From Gracilimonas mengyeensis (GTDB taxonomy: Bacteria; Bacteroidota; Rhodothermia; Balneolales; Balneolaceae): 64,000 nucleotides of DNA. The translations under genes were made by a program, and so were the position numbers. The notes under the pieces were generated by a model. That model was given only the letters and a program-made list of their open reading frames with translations, was not told the DNA's origin and did not search any database. Position 1 is the first letter of the stretch; the number at the start of each line of letters is the position of its first letter. Below, piece after piece: positions 34,375 through 45,469 of this stretch. The stretch is from NCBI RefSeq assembly GCF_900182705.1, contig NZ_FXTP01000006.1, positions 62,001 through 126,000 of the forward strand, read 5' to 3'.

Positions 34375-35028
34375 ATGTTCCACGTGAAACATAGCATAGA
34401 CTATCTCGATTTTAGCCCGGAGAGTGTAGCTGAAACAAAAAAACTCTTTAAGGATAACGAGTCATCTTTAGTGGAATATGTTTCTAAATTGATGTGGTGG
34501 AACAAGAAAATAAACCTTGTAAGTCGAGATGTTTCACGTGAAACATTGATGCGCCATGTTGAGCACTCGCTTACTATTGCTACATCTGAGTTATATAGCA
34601 AAGCTTCATCTATAGTTGATTCCGGAACCGGGGGCGGATTGCCGGGAATTCCTTTAGCAATTGTCAGTTCGGATAAAGAGATGGTGCTTAATGATATTGT
34701 ATCGAAGAAGATAACAGCTTGCAAGCACATGGCTTCAGTGTTAAAGTTGAAGAATGTAGAAGGGGGGGCGCGTTCCGTGGAAGAAGTCCAGCCGAATGAA
34801 GGGGCATTGTTAGTCTCCAAACATGCATTTAAAATCAATGATTTGTATGGAATGATTGGGCGCTTGCCCTACTCAGGGGTAATACTATTAAAGGGAAAAG
34901 ATGATGTTAGGCAAGAGTTAGAAGGGGTGAAGGGTTCATTGCAAATAAAGGTATTTGATTTATATTCCGGTTTTGAAGATCCTTTTTATAAGGGTAAAGC
35001 TTTAGTAGAAATCACAAAAAAGAAATAG
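34375..35028 (+). CDS. rsmG: 16S rRNA (guanine-527-N7)-methyltransferase RsmG (GidB)
   Basis: A 217-residue SAM methyltransferase acting on G527 of 16S rRNA. The SAM motif is SIVDSGTGGGLPGIPLAIV; the N-terminal LVEYVSKLMWWNKKINLVSRD and LMRHVEHSLTIA are typical. The first six codons (MFHVKH) are dictated by a parS-like palindrome that covers the start codon, and a second, perfect parS lies inside the gene at 34530. It follows mnmG directly. The usual parA-parB genes are not found downstream; a WYL regulator is there instead. Confidence 0.95.
   Translation: MFHVKHSIDYLDFSPESVAETKKLFKDNESSLVEYVSKLMWWNKKINLVSRDVSRETLMRHVEHSLTIATSELYSKASSIVDSGTGGGLPGIPLAIVSSDKEMVLNDIVSKKITACKHMASVLKLKNVEGGARSVEEVQPNEGALLVSKHAFKINDLYGMIGRLPYSGVILLKGKDDVRQELEGVKGSLQIKVFDLYSGFEDPFYKGKALVEITKKK
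34376..34391. promoter_or_regulatory. parS-like centromere site at the rsmG start
   Basis: TGTTCCACGTGAAACA differs by one base from the widely conserved parS sequence bound by ParB. It includes bases 2-3 of the rsmG start codon. Confidence 0.8.
34530..34545. promoter_or_regulatory. Perfect parS centromere site within rsmG
   Basis: TGTTTCACGTGAAACA, a perfect 16-bp palindrome identical to consensus parS, lies 154 nt downstream of the first site. ParB would load here to organise the origin region. Confidence 0.9.
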
Positions 35029-35034
35029 TCATAT

Positions 35035-35991
35035 ATGAAAAACTCGGAAAGGAGAATGAAGCTAATCCTTCTTCTTCAGCAACCTGGTAAGCGTTTGACG
35101 GTAGATGAACTGGCAGAACGTTTTGGGGTAAGCCGGCGTACTATATTCAGAGATTTTAATGCCTTAGATGAAATGAATGTGCCTGTTACCTGGGATCGGT
35201 ATTCCGGGTATGGCGTCATTGAAGGGTATAAGATTCCGCCCTTGATGTTCACCTCTAAAGAGCTTGCAACCATTATGGTTGGATTGAATTTTGTGAAATC
35301 TCAGGTTAATCAGGAATTGGTAGATGATGCGAAGGGGGTTGAGCTAAAAATCAAGAACGTGCTCCCGGATGAACTCAAAACATTTATGACTTCCCTGGAG
35401 GGCCGAACTATAGTGGATCCCTATCTAAAGTTTGGAGGGAAAAAGAAAAAAGGAGGGAGTTGGTATTTACTTAGCAGTGCCATAGCCCAGAAGAAAAGAG
35501 TTCAGTTTAGATATACTACCAAATCCGGAGAAACTGATACACGAAAAATCGACCCGTATATTTTGGTCTTTTATGAAGATCACTGGAATGTAATTGGTAA
35601 ATCACATTTGAGAGGTGAAATTCGGAATTTTATCCTCGAAAATGTTGAAGAGGTGCTAATTTTAGACGAAAAATACCAACTTGATAATGAATTGGACGTA
35701 GAGGGCTTAATTTTCCGTTCTGACAGCACATCGCAATTAATAATACTACAGGTCGAAAAATCTGAGATAGAGCGTCTGGAGGCGAATTTGCCGGCTAAAA
35801 TTTTTAAGAAAACAGCCCAAAAAAATAAAAAAATTAAGGTTGAGTTCTATTTTGATAATTTGGGTTATATCAACCAATGGCTGCTTCAGTTTGGAAAAAA
35901 AGTTGAAGTTGTTGCTCCCAAAAGCTTAATTGAGGAGAGAAAAAAATTACTAAGAGAAATGCTTGGAAAAGTGGAGGGGTATGAGCCTTGA
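35035..35991 (+). CDS. WYL-domain transcriptional regulator
   Basis: A 318-residue regulator. The N-terminal helix-turn-helix is RLTVDELAERFGVSRRTIFRDFNALDEMNVPV (residues 19-50). The central WYL domain (about 135-215) shows VQFRYTTKSGETDTRKIDPYILVFYEDHWNVIGKSHLRGEIRNF. The C-terminal WCX-type extension is QWLLQFGKKVEVVAPKSLIEERKKLLREML. WYL domains bind ligands such as nucleic acids or nucleotides. It lies 6 nt after rsmG and overlaps the next gene by 11 nt, so it is likely co-transcribed with that gene. Confidence 0.92.
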   Translation: MKNSERRMKLILLLQQPGKRLTVDELAERFGVSRRTIFRDFNALDEMNVPVTWDRYSGYGVIEGYKIPPLMFTSKELATIMVGLNFVKSQVNQELVDDAKGVELKIKNVLPDELKTFMTSLEGRTIVDPYLKFGGKKKKGGSWYLLSSAIAQKKRVQFRYTTKSGETDTRKIDPYILVFYEDHWNVIGKSHLRGEIRNFILENVEEVLILDEKYQLDNELDVEGLIFRSDSTSQLIILQVEKSEIERLEANLPAKIFKKTAQKNKKIKVEFYFDNLGYINQWLLQFGKKVEVVAPKSLIEERKKLLREMLGKVEGYEP

Positions 35992-36766
35992 AGATTTTGG
36001 AAATGAATATAATGATCCGGAGCTGATACCAGGAATATTTAACTATTGTGACCGATGGTGTGAGCGTTGTCGACTCTCTTCGTATTGCCTCGTTTATAAA
36101 ATGGAGCATCAGAGTATAAATGGACAGAAAAATTATGATTCTGCAAATGAAAGGGAGGAAGACTTTTGGGAACAGCTGAAAAGCACATTGAAAAAGACTC
36201 ATGACTTAGTCATTGAACTGGCAGAAGAAATGGATCTGGATACTGATGATCTTGATAAGCTCAAGATTGATGAGGGATCAAAACAAGAAAAAGCTATTCT
36301 AAAACATCCGGTGACCAAAGCTGCCGAACAATACTTCTTTTTAGCCAGAGATTGGTTGCTAAATAACGGGCAGTTGTTACAAAGAAAAGGTCGCTTGATA
36401 AAGTACCAATCAGGAGTAAAGAAGAAGAGAAAGAGCGCGGATATATATCTGATTTTAAATGATTTATATGACATAATAAACTGGTATCACTCCATGATTC
36501 CTGTAAAAGCTAAACGAGCAGTAGCAGGCATTGGCAAAGAGGAGTGGGGTGATGAGATACAAAATGATATGAATGGTACGGCTAAGGTGTTAAACCTGTG
36601 TGTGGAACGCTCGCTATTTGCGTGGAATAGTATTGAACGTCACCTGGAAAAAGGGAAAGAAGAGATAGAACTGAATAAAAAATATCTTAACAAGCTACAG
36701 GAACTTATCGAGCACCACTTCCCAAATGCAGAAGAATTCATTAGGCCGGGCTTTGATGAACAATGA
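35981..36766 (+). CDS. Cys-rich-motif protein of unknown function coupled to WYL regulator
   Basis: A 261-residue cytoplasmic protein. Near the N-terminus is FNYCDRWCERCRLSSYCLVY, with four cysteines spaced C-x3-C-x2-C-x5-C, suitable for zinc or an iron-sulfur cluster. The rest is helical and charged, with HPVTKAAEQYFFLARDWL, SADIYLILNDLYDIINWYHSMIPVKAKRA and a long C-terminal helix. I know similar N-terminal motifs in unnamed Bacteroidota proteins. The ATG at 35981 is preferred over a TTG at 35963 because a GGAGGGG ribosome-binding site precedes it. The 11-nt overlap with the WYL regulator points to a shared function. Confidence 0.75.
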   Translation: MSLEDFGNEYNDPELIPGIFNYCDRWCERCRLSSYCLVYKMEHQSINGQKNYDSANEREEDFWEQLKSTLKKTHDLVIELAEEMDLDTDDLDKLKIDEGSKQEKAILKHPVTKAAEQYFFLARDWLLNNGQLLQRKGRLIKYQSGVKKKRKSADIYLILNDLYDIINWYHSMIPVKAKRAVAGIGKEEWGDEIQNDMNGTAKVLNLCVERSLFAWNSIERHLEKGKEEIELNKKYLNKLQELIEHHFPNAEEFIRPGFDEQ

Positions 36767-36873
36767 ATAACCCATAACCGGCACCAGTCTGAGGTTATAA
36801 GTCTGGAGTAGTATTAGCGCAAAGATTATTTACAAAACATTGTTAATACGTAACGAAAGTAAATATTTCGCAT

Positions 36874-36908
36874 AAAAAAAGGCCCCAAAAATTAATTTGG
36901 AGCCTTTA
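36874..36908 (-). terminator. Terminator after gyrA
   Basis: AAAGGCCCCAAA...TTTGGAGCCTTT (36878-36907) forms a long stem with one mismatch. On the minus strand it continues into TTTTTTT, 29 nt past the gyrA stop. It also lies downstream of the plus-strand gene ending at 36766 and may serve both. Confidence 0.85.
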
Positions 36909-36936
36909 AGTAAATCACTATTGGTACAAATAGTTG

Positions 36937-39423
36937 CTATTCGTCGTCGGAATCCGAGTCAGAATCTGTATCCGTATCTGCCTCATCTTCATTAACAACG
37001 CGGGTTACAGCGGCGATAGATCCGTCGGAATCAAGACGCATGATACGAACACCTTGCGTATTTCTTCCCATGGTTCGAATGCCGTCACAGCTCATTCGGA
37101 TTACTTTTCCTTGCTCTGTGATAATCATCAAATCATCTTGATCAGTCACTTCTTTAAGTGCGATAAGAGCTCCGGTTTTCGGCGTAACCTTCAATGTAAT
37201 CACACCTTTACCGCCACGAGATTGCTCTCTGTAGTCATCCACAAGCGAACGCTTACCGTAGCCATTTTCTGACATGGCGAGTACGGTAGCCTCGTGTGTA
37301 TTCCGGATGACCACCATATCTACAATCTCATCATCTTTGCCGAGATCCATGCCTTTCACACCGGAAGTGTTACGGCCCATCTCTCTAACATCACTCTCGT
37401 GGAAGCGGATAGCCCGGCCACTCTTGTTAGCTAAGATGATATTGCTGTCGCCATCGGTAAGTTCGGCAGCCAATAAGCTATCTCCTTCTTTAATGTTGAT
37501 GGCAATAATTCCATCACGACGCGGACGGCTGTATGCTTCAAGGGTGGTTTTCTTAACCTGCCCTTGCTTGGTGGTCATGATAATGGAGTGGTCGTTGATG
37601 TAATCTTCGTCTTCCAGTGTCTTGACCGGAACAAAGGCCTTAATGGCATCGTCTTTTTCCAGTTCAATCAGGTTCACGATGGCTCGTCCACGGGCAAGTC
37701 GTCCACCTTCAGGAATTTCATAGACTTTCAGCCAGTAACAATTTCCTTTTTCGGTGAAGAATAAGATATAATTATGGGTTGTGGCCACAAACAGATGTTC
37801 CACATATTCCTCATCCCGGGTAGTCGTGCCTTTCATGCCTTTACCACCACGTCGTTGTCGGCGGTATCCACTTACAGGCATACGCTTGATAAAGCCTTTG
37901 TTGGAAATGGTAACTACCACATCCTCATCCGCAATCATATCTTCGATGCTGAAATCGTCAGCGGAGTGCACAATCTGTGTACGTCGCTCATCACCGTAGC
38001 GATCTTTAAGTTGCGAAAGTTCGTCTTTAATAATTGCCGTTTGCTTACTGCGGTCAGATAAGATTTCGCGGTAATCGTTAATCTTATCGATAATCTCACG
38101 ATACTCACCGTCAATCTTTTCACGCTCCAGTCCAGTCAGTTTCTGAAGACGCATATCCAGAATGGCCTTGGCTTGGATGTCGGTCAAGGCAAATTTCTTG
38201 CGCAATTCCTGATTGGCCTCTTGCGGACTGTTAGAGGCCCGGATGGTTTTAATAACTTCATCCAGGTTGTCGAGGGCAATTTTGAGCCCCTCAAGAATAT
38301 GAGCCCGGGCTTCTGCCTGATCCAAGTCGTACATGGTACGACGAATGATGACATCCACACGGTGCTCAACAAAGTGGTAAATCAGCTCTTTCAGGTTCAT
38401 AACCTTAGGACGCCCTTTAACCAGCGCCAGGTTAATCACTCCAAAAGTGGTCTGCATTTGGGTGTATTTGTACAGCTGGTTAAGAACTACACCGGCATTA
38501 GCTGAACGCTTCAGAATAATAACGATACGAATACCTTCACGGTCCGATTCATCCCGAACTTCAGAGATTTCTGTAATCTTTTCATCGTTTACAAGGCTCG
38601 CAATCTTTTGGATGAGCGTGCTCTTGTTTACCTGGTAAGGAATTTCGGTGATTACGATTTGCTCGCGATTTCCGCGGAGCTCTTCGGTATTAGCACGAGC
38701 TCTCAGGGTGATTTTACCACGTCCTGTTTCATAGGCTTCCTTCACACCTTCATATCCGTAAATAATACCGGCCGTTGGGAAGTCAGGAGCCTTGATGTGC
38801 TGCATCAGCTCCTTAATTTCAATATCAGGATTATCAATGTAAGCCTGTATACCGTCAATGGTTTCCGTCATGTTGTGGGGGGCCATGTTGGTGGCCATAC
38901 CTACGGCAATACCGGAAGCGCCATTTAATAAGAGGTTAGGAATCATGCTGGGGAGCACGGTAGGCTCTTCCAGGGTGTCATCAAAGTTGGAACTGAAGTC
39001 AACCGTTTCCTTATTGATGTCAGAAAGCAGCTCTTCGGAGAGACGATCCATACGGACCTCTGTATAACGCATCGCCGCAGCGCTGTCACCATCAATGGAG
39101 CCAAAGTTACCCTGGCCGTCTACCAGCGGGTAGCGCAGGGAAAAATCCTGAACCATACGAACGATCGAATCATATACGGCCGAGTCGCCGTGCGGGTGGT
39201 ATTTACCTAATACCTCACCTACAATACGGGCACTTTTCTTGTAATTTCGATTATGGTACATACCCAAATCGTTCATACCGAACAATATACGGCGGTGAAC
39301 GGGTTTCAATCCGTCACGCACATCCGGAAGGGCACGCGATACAATCACCGACATCGAATAATCGATGTAGGACGACTGCATTTCGTCTTCAATAGTTATA
39401 GGAATTATTTTTTCTCTGGCCAT
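36937..39423 (-). CDS. gyrA: DNA gyrase subunit A
   Basis: An 828-residue type IIA topoisomerase subunit that cuts and rejoins DNA during negative supercoiling. The catalytic tyrosine is Tyr120 in [10 protein letters not shown]. The quinolone-resistance region [12 protein letters not shown] has Ser81 and Asp85, the residues associated with sensitivity at E. coli positions 83 and 87. The C-terminal pinwheel includes the GyrA box ([10 protein letters not shown], about residue 530). The protein ends in an acidic tail ([13 protein letters not shown]). It follows gyrB with a 55-nt gap in the same operon. Confidence 0.98.
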   Translation of the reverse strand: MAREKIIPITIEDEMQSSYIDYSMSVIVSRALPDVRDGLKPVHRRILFGMNDLGMYHNRNYKKSARIVGEVLGKYHPHGDSAVYDSIVRMVQDFSLRYPLVDGQGNFGSIDGDSAAAMRYTEVRMDRLSEELLSDINKETVDFSSNFDDTLEEPTVLPSMIPNLLLNGASGIAVGMATNMAPHNMTETIDGIQAYIDNPDIEIKELMQHIKAPDFPTAGIIYGYEGVKEAYETGRGKITLRARANTEELRGNREQIVITEIPYQVNKSTLIQKIASLVNDEKITEISEVRDESDREGIRIVIILKRSANAGVVLNQLYKYTQMQTTFGVINLALVKGRPKVMNLKELIYHFVEHRVDVIIRRTMYDLDQAEARAHILEGLKIALDNLDEVIKTIRASNSPQEANQELRKKFALTDIQAKAILDMRLQKLTGLEREKIDGEYREIIDKINDYREILSDRSKQTAIIKDELSQLKDRYGDERRTQIVHSADDFSIEDMIADEDVVVTISNKGFIKRMPVSGYRRQRRGGKGMKGTTTRDEEYVEHLFVATTHNYILFFTEKGNCYWLKVYEIPEGGRLARGRAIVNLIELEKDDAIKAFVPVKTLEDEDYINDHSIIMTTKQGQVKKTTLEAYSRPRRDGIIAINIKEGDSLLAAELTDGDSNIILANKSGRAIRFHESDVREMGRNTSGVKGMDLGKDDEIVDMVVIRNTHEATVLAMSENGYGKRSLVDDYREQSRGGKGVITLKVTPKTGALIALKEVTDQDDLMIITEQGKVIRMSCDGIRTMGRNTQGVRIMRLDSDGSIAAVTRVVNEDEADTDTDSDSDSDDE

Positions 39424-39478
39424 AAATCAGTTAAGTAAAAAATCAGTTAAATGTCTTAATTATACGTTTAACAATAGG

Positions 39479-41548
<2,070 letters not shown>

Positions 41549-41619
41549 TTATAGAAAAGATGTAAAATGTGGATAACTCAAGAAATTGTGAATAATTTGA
41601 ATTTTCATGGTGCAAAACA

Positions 41620-41650
41620 TTGAACTTTGATATTTATACCTCTATCTTTG
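41620..41650 (+). promoter_or_regulatory. Promoter of the rpmB-rpmG operon
   Basis: TTG (41620-41622), 20-nt spacer, TATCTTTG (41643-41650). This is the Bacteroidota TTG-N19/20-TAnnTTTG pattern, 37 nt before the rpmB start. Confidence 0.75.
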
Positions 41651-41686
41651 GTGTCTATTTTCAAAAGGAATTAACAGAATATACAG

Positions 41687-41932
41687 ATGTCGCGAAAAGA
41701 CGATATTACAGGAAAAGGAGCCCTGAACGGTTACCGTTCTTCCAAGTCAAATAATAAGACCAAGCACCGCTTTCAGCAGAATCTGCAGAAGCGTCGTTTT
41801 TATGTGCCGGAAGAAGACCGGTGGATCACATTGAAAGTATCCGCTAAAACCGTCAGAACGATAAACAAAAAAGGAATTTCCGCAGTATTGAAGGAAGCGC
41901 GGAAAAAAGGAACTCTTTTAAAAGACGTATAG
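41687..41932 (+). CDS. rpmB: 50S ribosomal protein L28
   Basis: An 81-residue bL28. It begins [63 protein letters not shown] with the bL28 [27 protein letters not shown] core. The normal CxxxG zinc residues are absent ([10 protein letters not shown]), as in many zinc-free forms. First gene of a three-gene ribosomal operon with rpmG and a DUF4295 gene. Confidence 0.97.
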   Translation: MSRKDDITGKGALNGYRSSKSNNKTKHRFQQNLQKRRFYVPEEDRWITLKVSAKTVRTINKKGISAVLKEARKKGTLLKDV

Positions 41933-41936
41933 AACT

Positions 41937-42101
41937 ATGGCAAAAGGAAACAGAGTTCAAGTAATTTTGGAATGCACCGAAAAGCCCGGTTCATCCCGCT
42001 ATGTTACGACTAAGAACCGAAGAACGACGACTGAACGACTTGAACTGAAAAAATACAACCCGGTTCTTCGCAAACATACCATTCATAAAGAAATTAAGTA
42101 A
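41937..42101 (+). CDS. rpmG: 50S ribosomal protein L33
   Basis: A 54-residue bL33: [20 protein letters not shown], then [20 protein letters not shown], then [14 protein letters not shown]. Only one cysteine remains (LECT), so this is the zinc-independent form. It starts 4 nt after the rpmB stop. Confidence 0.95.
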   Translation: MAKGNRVQVILECTEKPGSSRYVTTKNRRTTTERLELKKYNPVLRKHTIHKEIK

Positions 42102-42109
42102 GCAGAGAT

Positions 42110-42280
42110 ATGGCTAAGCAACAAGCATTCGGACAAGAAGCATTACAGGCGAAAGCTGCCCATCGTAAGATGGCGAAGGTTATTGTGGCAACCAAAAACA
42201 ACAAAGGGAAATACGCCTACAAAGAAGTAATGGTTGAGCAGGATAATGTACAGGAGTACATTCAACAGAATAAATCCTGA
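42110..42280 (+). CDS. DUF4295 ribosome-associated protein (bL38-type)
   Basis: A 56-residue basic protein: MAKQQAFGQEALQAKAAHRK followed by MAKVIVATKNNKGKYAYKEV. This matches the DUF4295 family, found in Bacteroidota next to rpmB-rpmG; as I recall, the Flavobacterium ribosome structure identified such a protein as bL38. It is too short for usual gene-length cut-offs. The terminator at 42306 follows. Confidence 0.9.
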   Translation: MAKQQAFGQEALQAKAAHRKMAKVIVATKNNKGKYAYKEVMVEQDNVQEYIQQNKS

Positions 42281-42305
42281 TAAATCCTGTTTTTTGGAAT
42301 ATCTT

Positions 42306-42340
42306 AGGTTACGCAAGAGCATTGTGTAACCTTTTTTTTT
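42306..42340 (+). terminator. Terminator of the rpmB operon
   Basis: AGGTTACGCA (42306-42315) pairs with TGTGTAACCT (42323-42332) with one G-U pair, then TTTTTTTT. The following gene's -33 element lies within the right arm. Confidence 0.92.
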
Positions 42341-42351
42341 GCTTATTTTTG
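42322..42351 (+). promoter_or_regulatory. Promoter of the YqeY-cvpA-tyrS operon
   Basis: TTG (42322-42324), 19-nt spacer, TATTTTTG (42344-42351): an exact TTG-N19-TAnnTTTG promoter, with the -33 element inside the preceding terminator stem and the -7 box just after its T-tract. Confidence 0.7.
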
Positions 42352-42368
42352 TCTAAACGGAGATGCAC

Positions 42369-42827
42369 ATGACTATCAAAGATCAAATTATTGCGGATAT
42401 AAAAGAAGCTATGAAAGCCAAAGACCAGGATCGCCTGCGGGTGCTACGGTCTTTAAAAGCCAAGCTGATGGAAAAAGAGATCAGCGAGCGCAAAGGTAAC
42501 GATGTAGAGCTTACTGACGAACAAGCGGTGGAAGTGCTGATGAAAGCTGCTAAACAGCGAAAAGAATCCATCGAACAGTTTGAACAGGGAGGCCGTGAAG
42601 ACCTTGCTGAAAATGAAAAAGCAGAGCTGAAAATCATCGACGAATACTTACCGCAAATGATGACTGAAGACGAAGTGCGGGGTGTAGTTCAAGAAAAGAT
42701 AAAAGCATTGAGTGCTTCCGGTCCCGAACATATGGGCAAAGTTATGGGTCCGCTGATGGGACAATTGAAAGGAAAAGCGGAAGGTTCGTTGGTAAGCCGA
42801 ATTGTAAAAGAAGAGTTAAACAAATAG
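42369..42827 (+). CDS. GatB/YqeY-domain protein
   Basis: A 152-residue YqeY-like protein: MTIKDQIIADIKEAMKAKDQDRLRVLRSLKAKLMEKEI, then EAVEVLMKAAKQRKESIEQFEQGGREDLAENEKAELKIIDEYLPQMM and GPEHMGKVMGPLMGQLKGKAEGSLVSRIVKEEL. This domain forms the tRNA-binding tail of GatB amidotransferase and also occurs alone. ATG 42369 is preferred over ATG 42363 because the GGAG at 42359 is then at normal spacing. It begins a cluster with the cvpA-like gene and tyrS. Confidence 0.93.
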   Translation: MTIKDQIIADIKEAMKAKDQDRLRVLRSLKAKLMEKEISERKGNDVELTDEQAVEVLMKAAKQRKESIEQFEQGGREDLAENEKAELKIIDEYLPQMMTEDEVRGVVQEKIKALSASGPEHMGKVMGPLMGQLKGKAEGSLVSRIVKEELNK

Positions 42828-42848
42828 CCATTAACTAACCACGCCCGG

Positions 42849-43409
42849 ATGTCCGTTCTCGACCTCATCATTGGAATTCCCATTTTGTACTTTGGTTACA
42901 GAGGTGTTGTCAATGGTTTGGTGAAAGAGATTCTCAACATCGTGGCGATAATCCTCGCCGTTTTTCTCACCTTTAATTACATGGATGCCCTTGCCGGTAT
43001 CATAGCGCCTTTCTTTGAAGAAGGTGCCTCGTATGTTCCTTTTGTTTCCGGAGCATTGATTTTTTTAGGCACCCTGATTGTAGTAGCCCTGATTGCGTGG
43101 GGTACCAAAGAACTGCTGGAAGCGGTAAACCTGAGTTTGGTAAACCGGATTTTTGGGGCACTGTTTGGAGCTTTGAAAAGCGGAGTGGTGGTGAGTGCTA
43201 TTCTATTACTACTGGCTGGTTTCAATATACCGTCTGAACAAACCCGTGAAGAGTCTTATCTTTATCCGGCGGTAATTTATATTGCGCCAATGACTTACAA
43301 CGCTATTGCATCAATTTACCCCGGGGCAGAAAATTATACCGAGACCCTGAAGAAGAATATTGGGGAATACAATCCCTTAGAAAACATTCCATTTTTAAAC
43401 GATAATTAA
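42849..43409 (+). CDS. CvpA-family membrane protein
   Basis: A 186-residue inner-membrane protein with four to five hydrophobic helices (about 4-22, 27-45, 63-86, 103-124) and the CvpA/colicin V-production signature LDLIIGIPILYFGYRGVVNGLVKEILNIVAIILAVF and FGALFGALKSGVVVSAILLLL. The C-terminal 50 residues are soluble. CvpA proteins are linked to cell-envelope integrity; the molecular role is unclear. It lies 21 nt after the YqeY-like gene and 8 nt before tyrS. Confidence 0.88.
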   Translation: MSVLDLIIGIPILYFGYRGVVNGLVKEILNIVAIILAVFLTFNYMDALAGIIAPFFEEGASYVPFVSGALIFLGTLIVVALIAWGTKELLEAVNLSLVNRIFGALFGALKSGVVVSAILLLLAGFNIPSEQTREESYLYPAVIYIAPMTYNAIASIYPGAENYTETLKKNIGEYNPLENIPFLNDN

Positions 43410-43417
43410 ACAAACAC

Positions 43418-44632
43418 ATGTCATTTATACCTGTTGATCAGCAAATGGAAATCATTCGCCGCGGTACGGTTGAGATTCTCCCTGAAGAAGAGCTGATTGA
43501 AAAGCTGAAGAAATCCAGAAAAGAAAATAAACCGCTTAAAATTAAACTGGGTGTAGACCCAACCCGGCCTGATTTACATCTGGGCCACTCGGTTATTTTA
43601 CGAAAGATGCGCCAGTTTCAGGATTTAGGCCACGAGGTAATTTTAATTATCGGTGGTTTTACCGCTATGATCGGGGATCCTACGGGACAGAATAAAACCC
43701 GTCCGCCACTGAGCCTGGAAGAGGTTAGGGAAAATGCCGAAACCTATATCGAGCAGGCCAATAGTATCTTGGATGAAAGTAAGCTTACGCTGACTAACAA
43801 CTACGACTGGCTAGGCGAGATGGATTTCATGGATGTGATAAAACTATCCTCTAAGCTGACTGTGGCTCGCATGATTGAGCGGGATGATTTCTCCAAACGT
43901 TTTGAAAACAACGAGCCCATTTCGCTGCACGAGTTTCTGTATCCGCTGGCGCAGGGACAAGATTCGGTACACCTGAAGTCGGATGTAGAGCTGGGGGGAA
44001 CCGATCAGAAGTTTAACTTGCTGGTTGGACGACAGCTTCAGAAAGAAGACGGACAGGAGCCTCAGGTTTGCCTGATGATGCCATTGTTGGTGGGAACCGA
44101 CGGTTCGGCGAAGATGTCCAAGTCGTACGACAACTACATCGGCATCAACGAAGCGCCTAATGATATGTACGGCAAGTCGCTGTCTATTCCCGATGACCTG
44201 ATCTACACCTACTACGAATTGGTGACGGATGTGGACACCAGTGAACTCCCCGCGATCAAAGAAAAAATTGAAAGCGATCCACGCAACGCAAAGCATGATT
44301 TGGCGTTCACTATTGTGCGTATGTATCATGGGGAAGAAGCTGCCAAAGCGGCCGTGAAACACTTTGAGCAAACCGTCATCAACAAAGAGGTTCCGGATGA
44401 TGCTCCCGAATTTCAGTTTGAAACCGGTGAAGAACTTCGCTTGTTGGATATTATTTCAGAAACAGGCTTCACTTCCAGTAACGGAGAAACCAAGCGCATG
44501 ATTAAGCAGGGAGGAGTGACCTTAGATGACAAAAAAATCACCGATAAAAATTACTCGCTGACTTTTAAAGAAGGTGATGAATTTACTCTCAAAGTAGGAA
44601 AGCGAAATTTCGGAATTTTAAAAGCGAAGTAA
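43418..44632 (+). CDS. tyrS: Tyrosyl-tRNA synthetase
   Basis: A 404-residue class I synthetase that charges tRNA-Tyr. HIGH-type motif DLHLGHSVILR (His54, Gly56, His57); KMSKS motif AKMSKSYDNYIG from about residue 231; GGFTAMIGDPTGQNKTRP; QGQDSVHLKSDVELGGTDQKFNLLVGR. The C-terminal S4 RNA-binding domain (about 340-404) has ETKRMIKQGGVTLDDKKI. It belongs to the longer TyrZ-like bacterial branch. It ends a few nt before the next gene. Confidence 0.96.
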   Translation: MSFIPVDQQMEIIRRGTVEILPEEELIEKLKKSRKENKPLKIKLGVDPTRPDLHLGHSVILRKMRQFQDLGHEVILIIGGFTAMIGDPTGQNKTRPPLSLEEVRENAETYIEQANSILDESKLTLTNNYDWLGEMDFMDVIKLSSKLTVARMIERDDFSKRFENNEPISLHEFLYPLAQGQDSVHLKSDVELGGTDQKFNLLVGRQLQKEDGQEPQVCLMMPLLVGTDGSAKMSKSYDNYIGINEAPNDMYGKSLSIPDDLIYTYYELVTDVDTSELPAIKEKIESDPRNAKHDLAFTIVRMYHGEEAAKAAVKHFEQTVINKEVPDDAPEFQFETGEELRLLDIISETGFTSSNGETKRMIKQGGVTLDDKKITDKNYSLTFKEGDEFTLKVGKRNFGILKAK

Positions 44633-44638
44633 TTCGGT

Positions 44639-45406
44639 TTGATTAAAATCAGTTCTTTTAACGTTAATGGAATTAGAGCCGCTCACCGTAAGGGTTTTGT
44701 GGATTGGGTTGAGGAAAGCGACCCCGATATCATCTGCATACAGGAATTGCGAGCCCTGGAAAATCAGGTGCCCAAACAGATTCGTGAGCTCGATTATCAC
44801 GAAAACTACCATGTAGCTGATAAGAAAGGCTACTCCGGCGTGGCTATTTATAGCAAAGAAGAACCACTGAAAGTAGAACACGGTATTGGTGTAGATTGGA
44901 TTGACCGGGAAGGTCGCATCATTATGGCGGAATTTGAAAAGTTCCGGGTTTTCAGTATTTATGCACCCAGCGGAACCACCGGTGACGTGCGCCAGGATAT
45001 GAAAATGAAGTTTCTGGCGGACTTTATTCGATTTGGTGAGCGCTATGCCAATGATGATAAGCCTTCGGTATTTTGTGGGGATTATAATATTTGTCACACC
45101 GAAATTGATATCCATAATCCATCAAAACAACACAAAACTTCCGGATTTTTACCGGAAGAACGCCAGTGGGTAACTGAGTTTCTTGAAGTGGGTTATCAAG
45201 ATGTGTTTCGGGAATTGCATCCTGGCGAAGAAGACTTGTATAGCTGGTGGAGTTATCGGGCCGCATCAAAAGAAAGGAACAAAGGCTGGCGGATTGACTA
45301 CCACTTGGCAACACCTAAGATGGCAGAAAAGGCTGAAGAAGCTGAAATTGAAATGAAGTGGGACTTGTCGGATCACGCGCCGGTGAGTATATCCTACAAG
45401 TTATAA
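44639..45406 (+). CDS. xth: Exodeoxyribonuclease III (AP endonuclease)
   Basis: A 255-residue Mg-dependent exo/endonuclease that cuts at abasic sites during base-excision repair. Motifs: SFNVNGIRAAHRKGF (Asn), IICIQELRALENQVP (metal Glu), YSGVAIYSKE, FCGDYNICHTEIDIHNP (Asp/Asn), WWSYRAASKERNKGWRIDYHLATP and LSDHAPVSI (catalytic Asp-His). It starts with TTG at 44639, 7 nt after the tyrS stop, so it is likely in the same operon. Confidence 0.95.
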   Translation: MIKISSFNVNGIRAAHRKGFVDWVEESDPDIICIQELRALENQVPKQIRELDYHENYHVADKKGYSGVAIYSKEEPLKVEHGIGVDWIDREGRIIMAEFEKFRVFSIYAPSGTTGDVRQDMKMKFLADFIRFGERYANDDKPSVFCGDYNICHTEIDIHNPSKQHKTSGFLPEERQWVTEFLEVGYQDVFRELHPGEEDLYSWWSYRAASKERNKGWRIDYHLATPKMAEKAEEAEIEMKWDLSDHAPVSISYKL

Positions 45407-45469
45407 CTGAACGGATAAATCCTGTAGCAGGTTTAAGCCGGTCAGCAACATACATACCTGATCACAGTT

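Noticed and set aside
37774-38061. Plus-strand frames inside gyrA and gyrB
   Set aside because: They are shadows of the highly conserved minus-strand genes in other frames.
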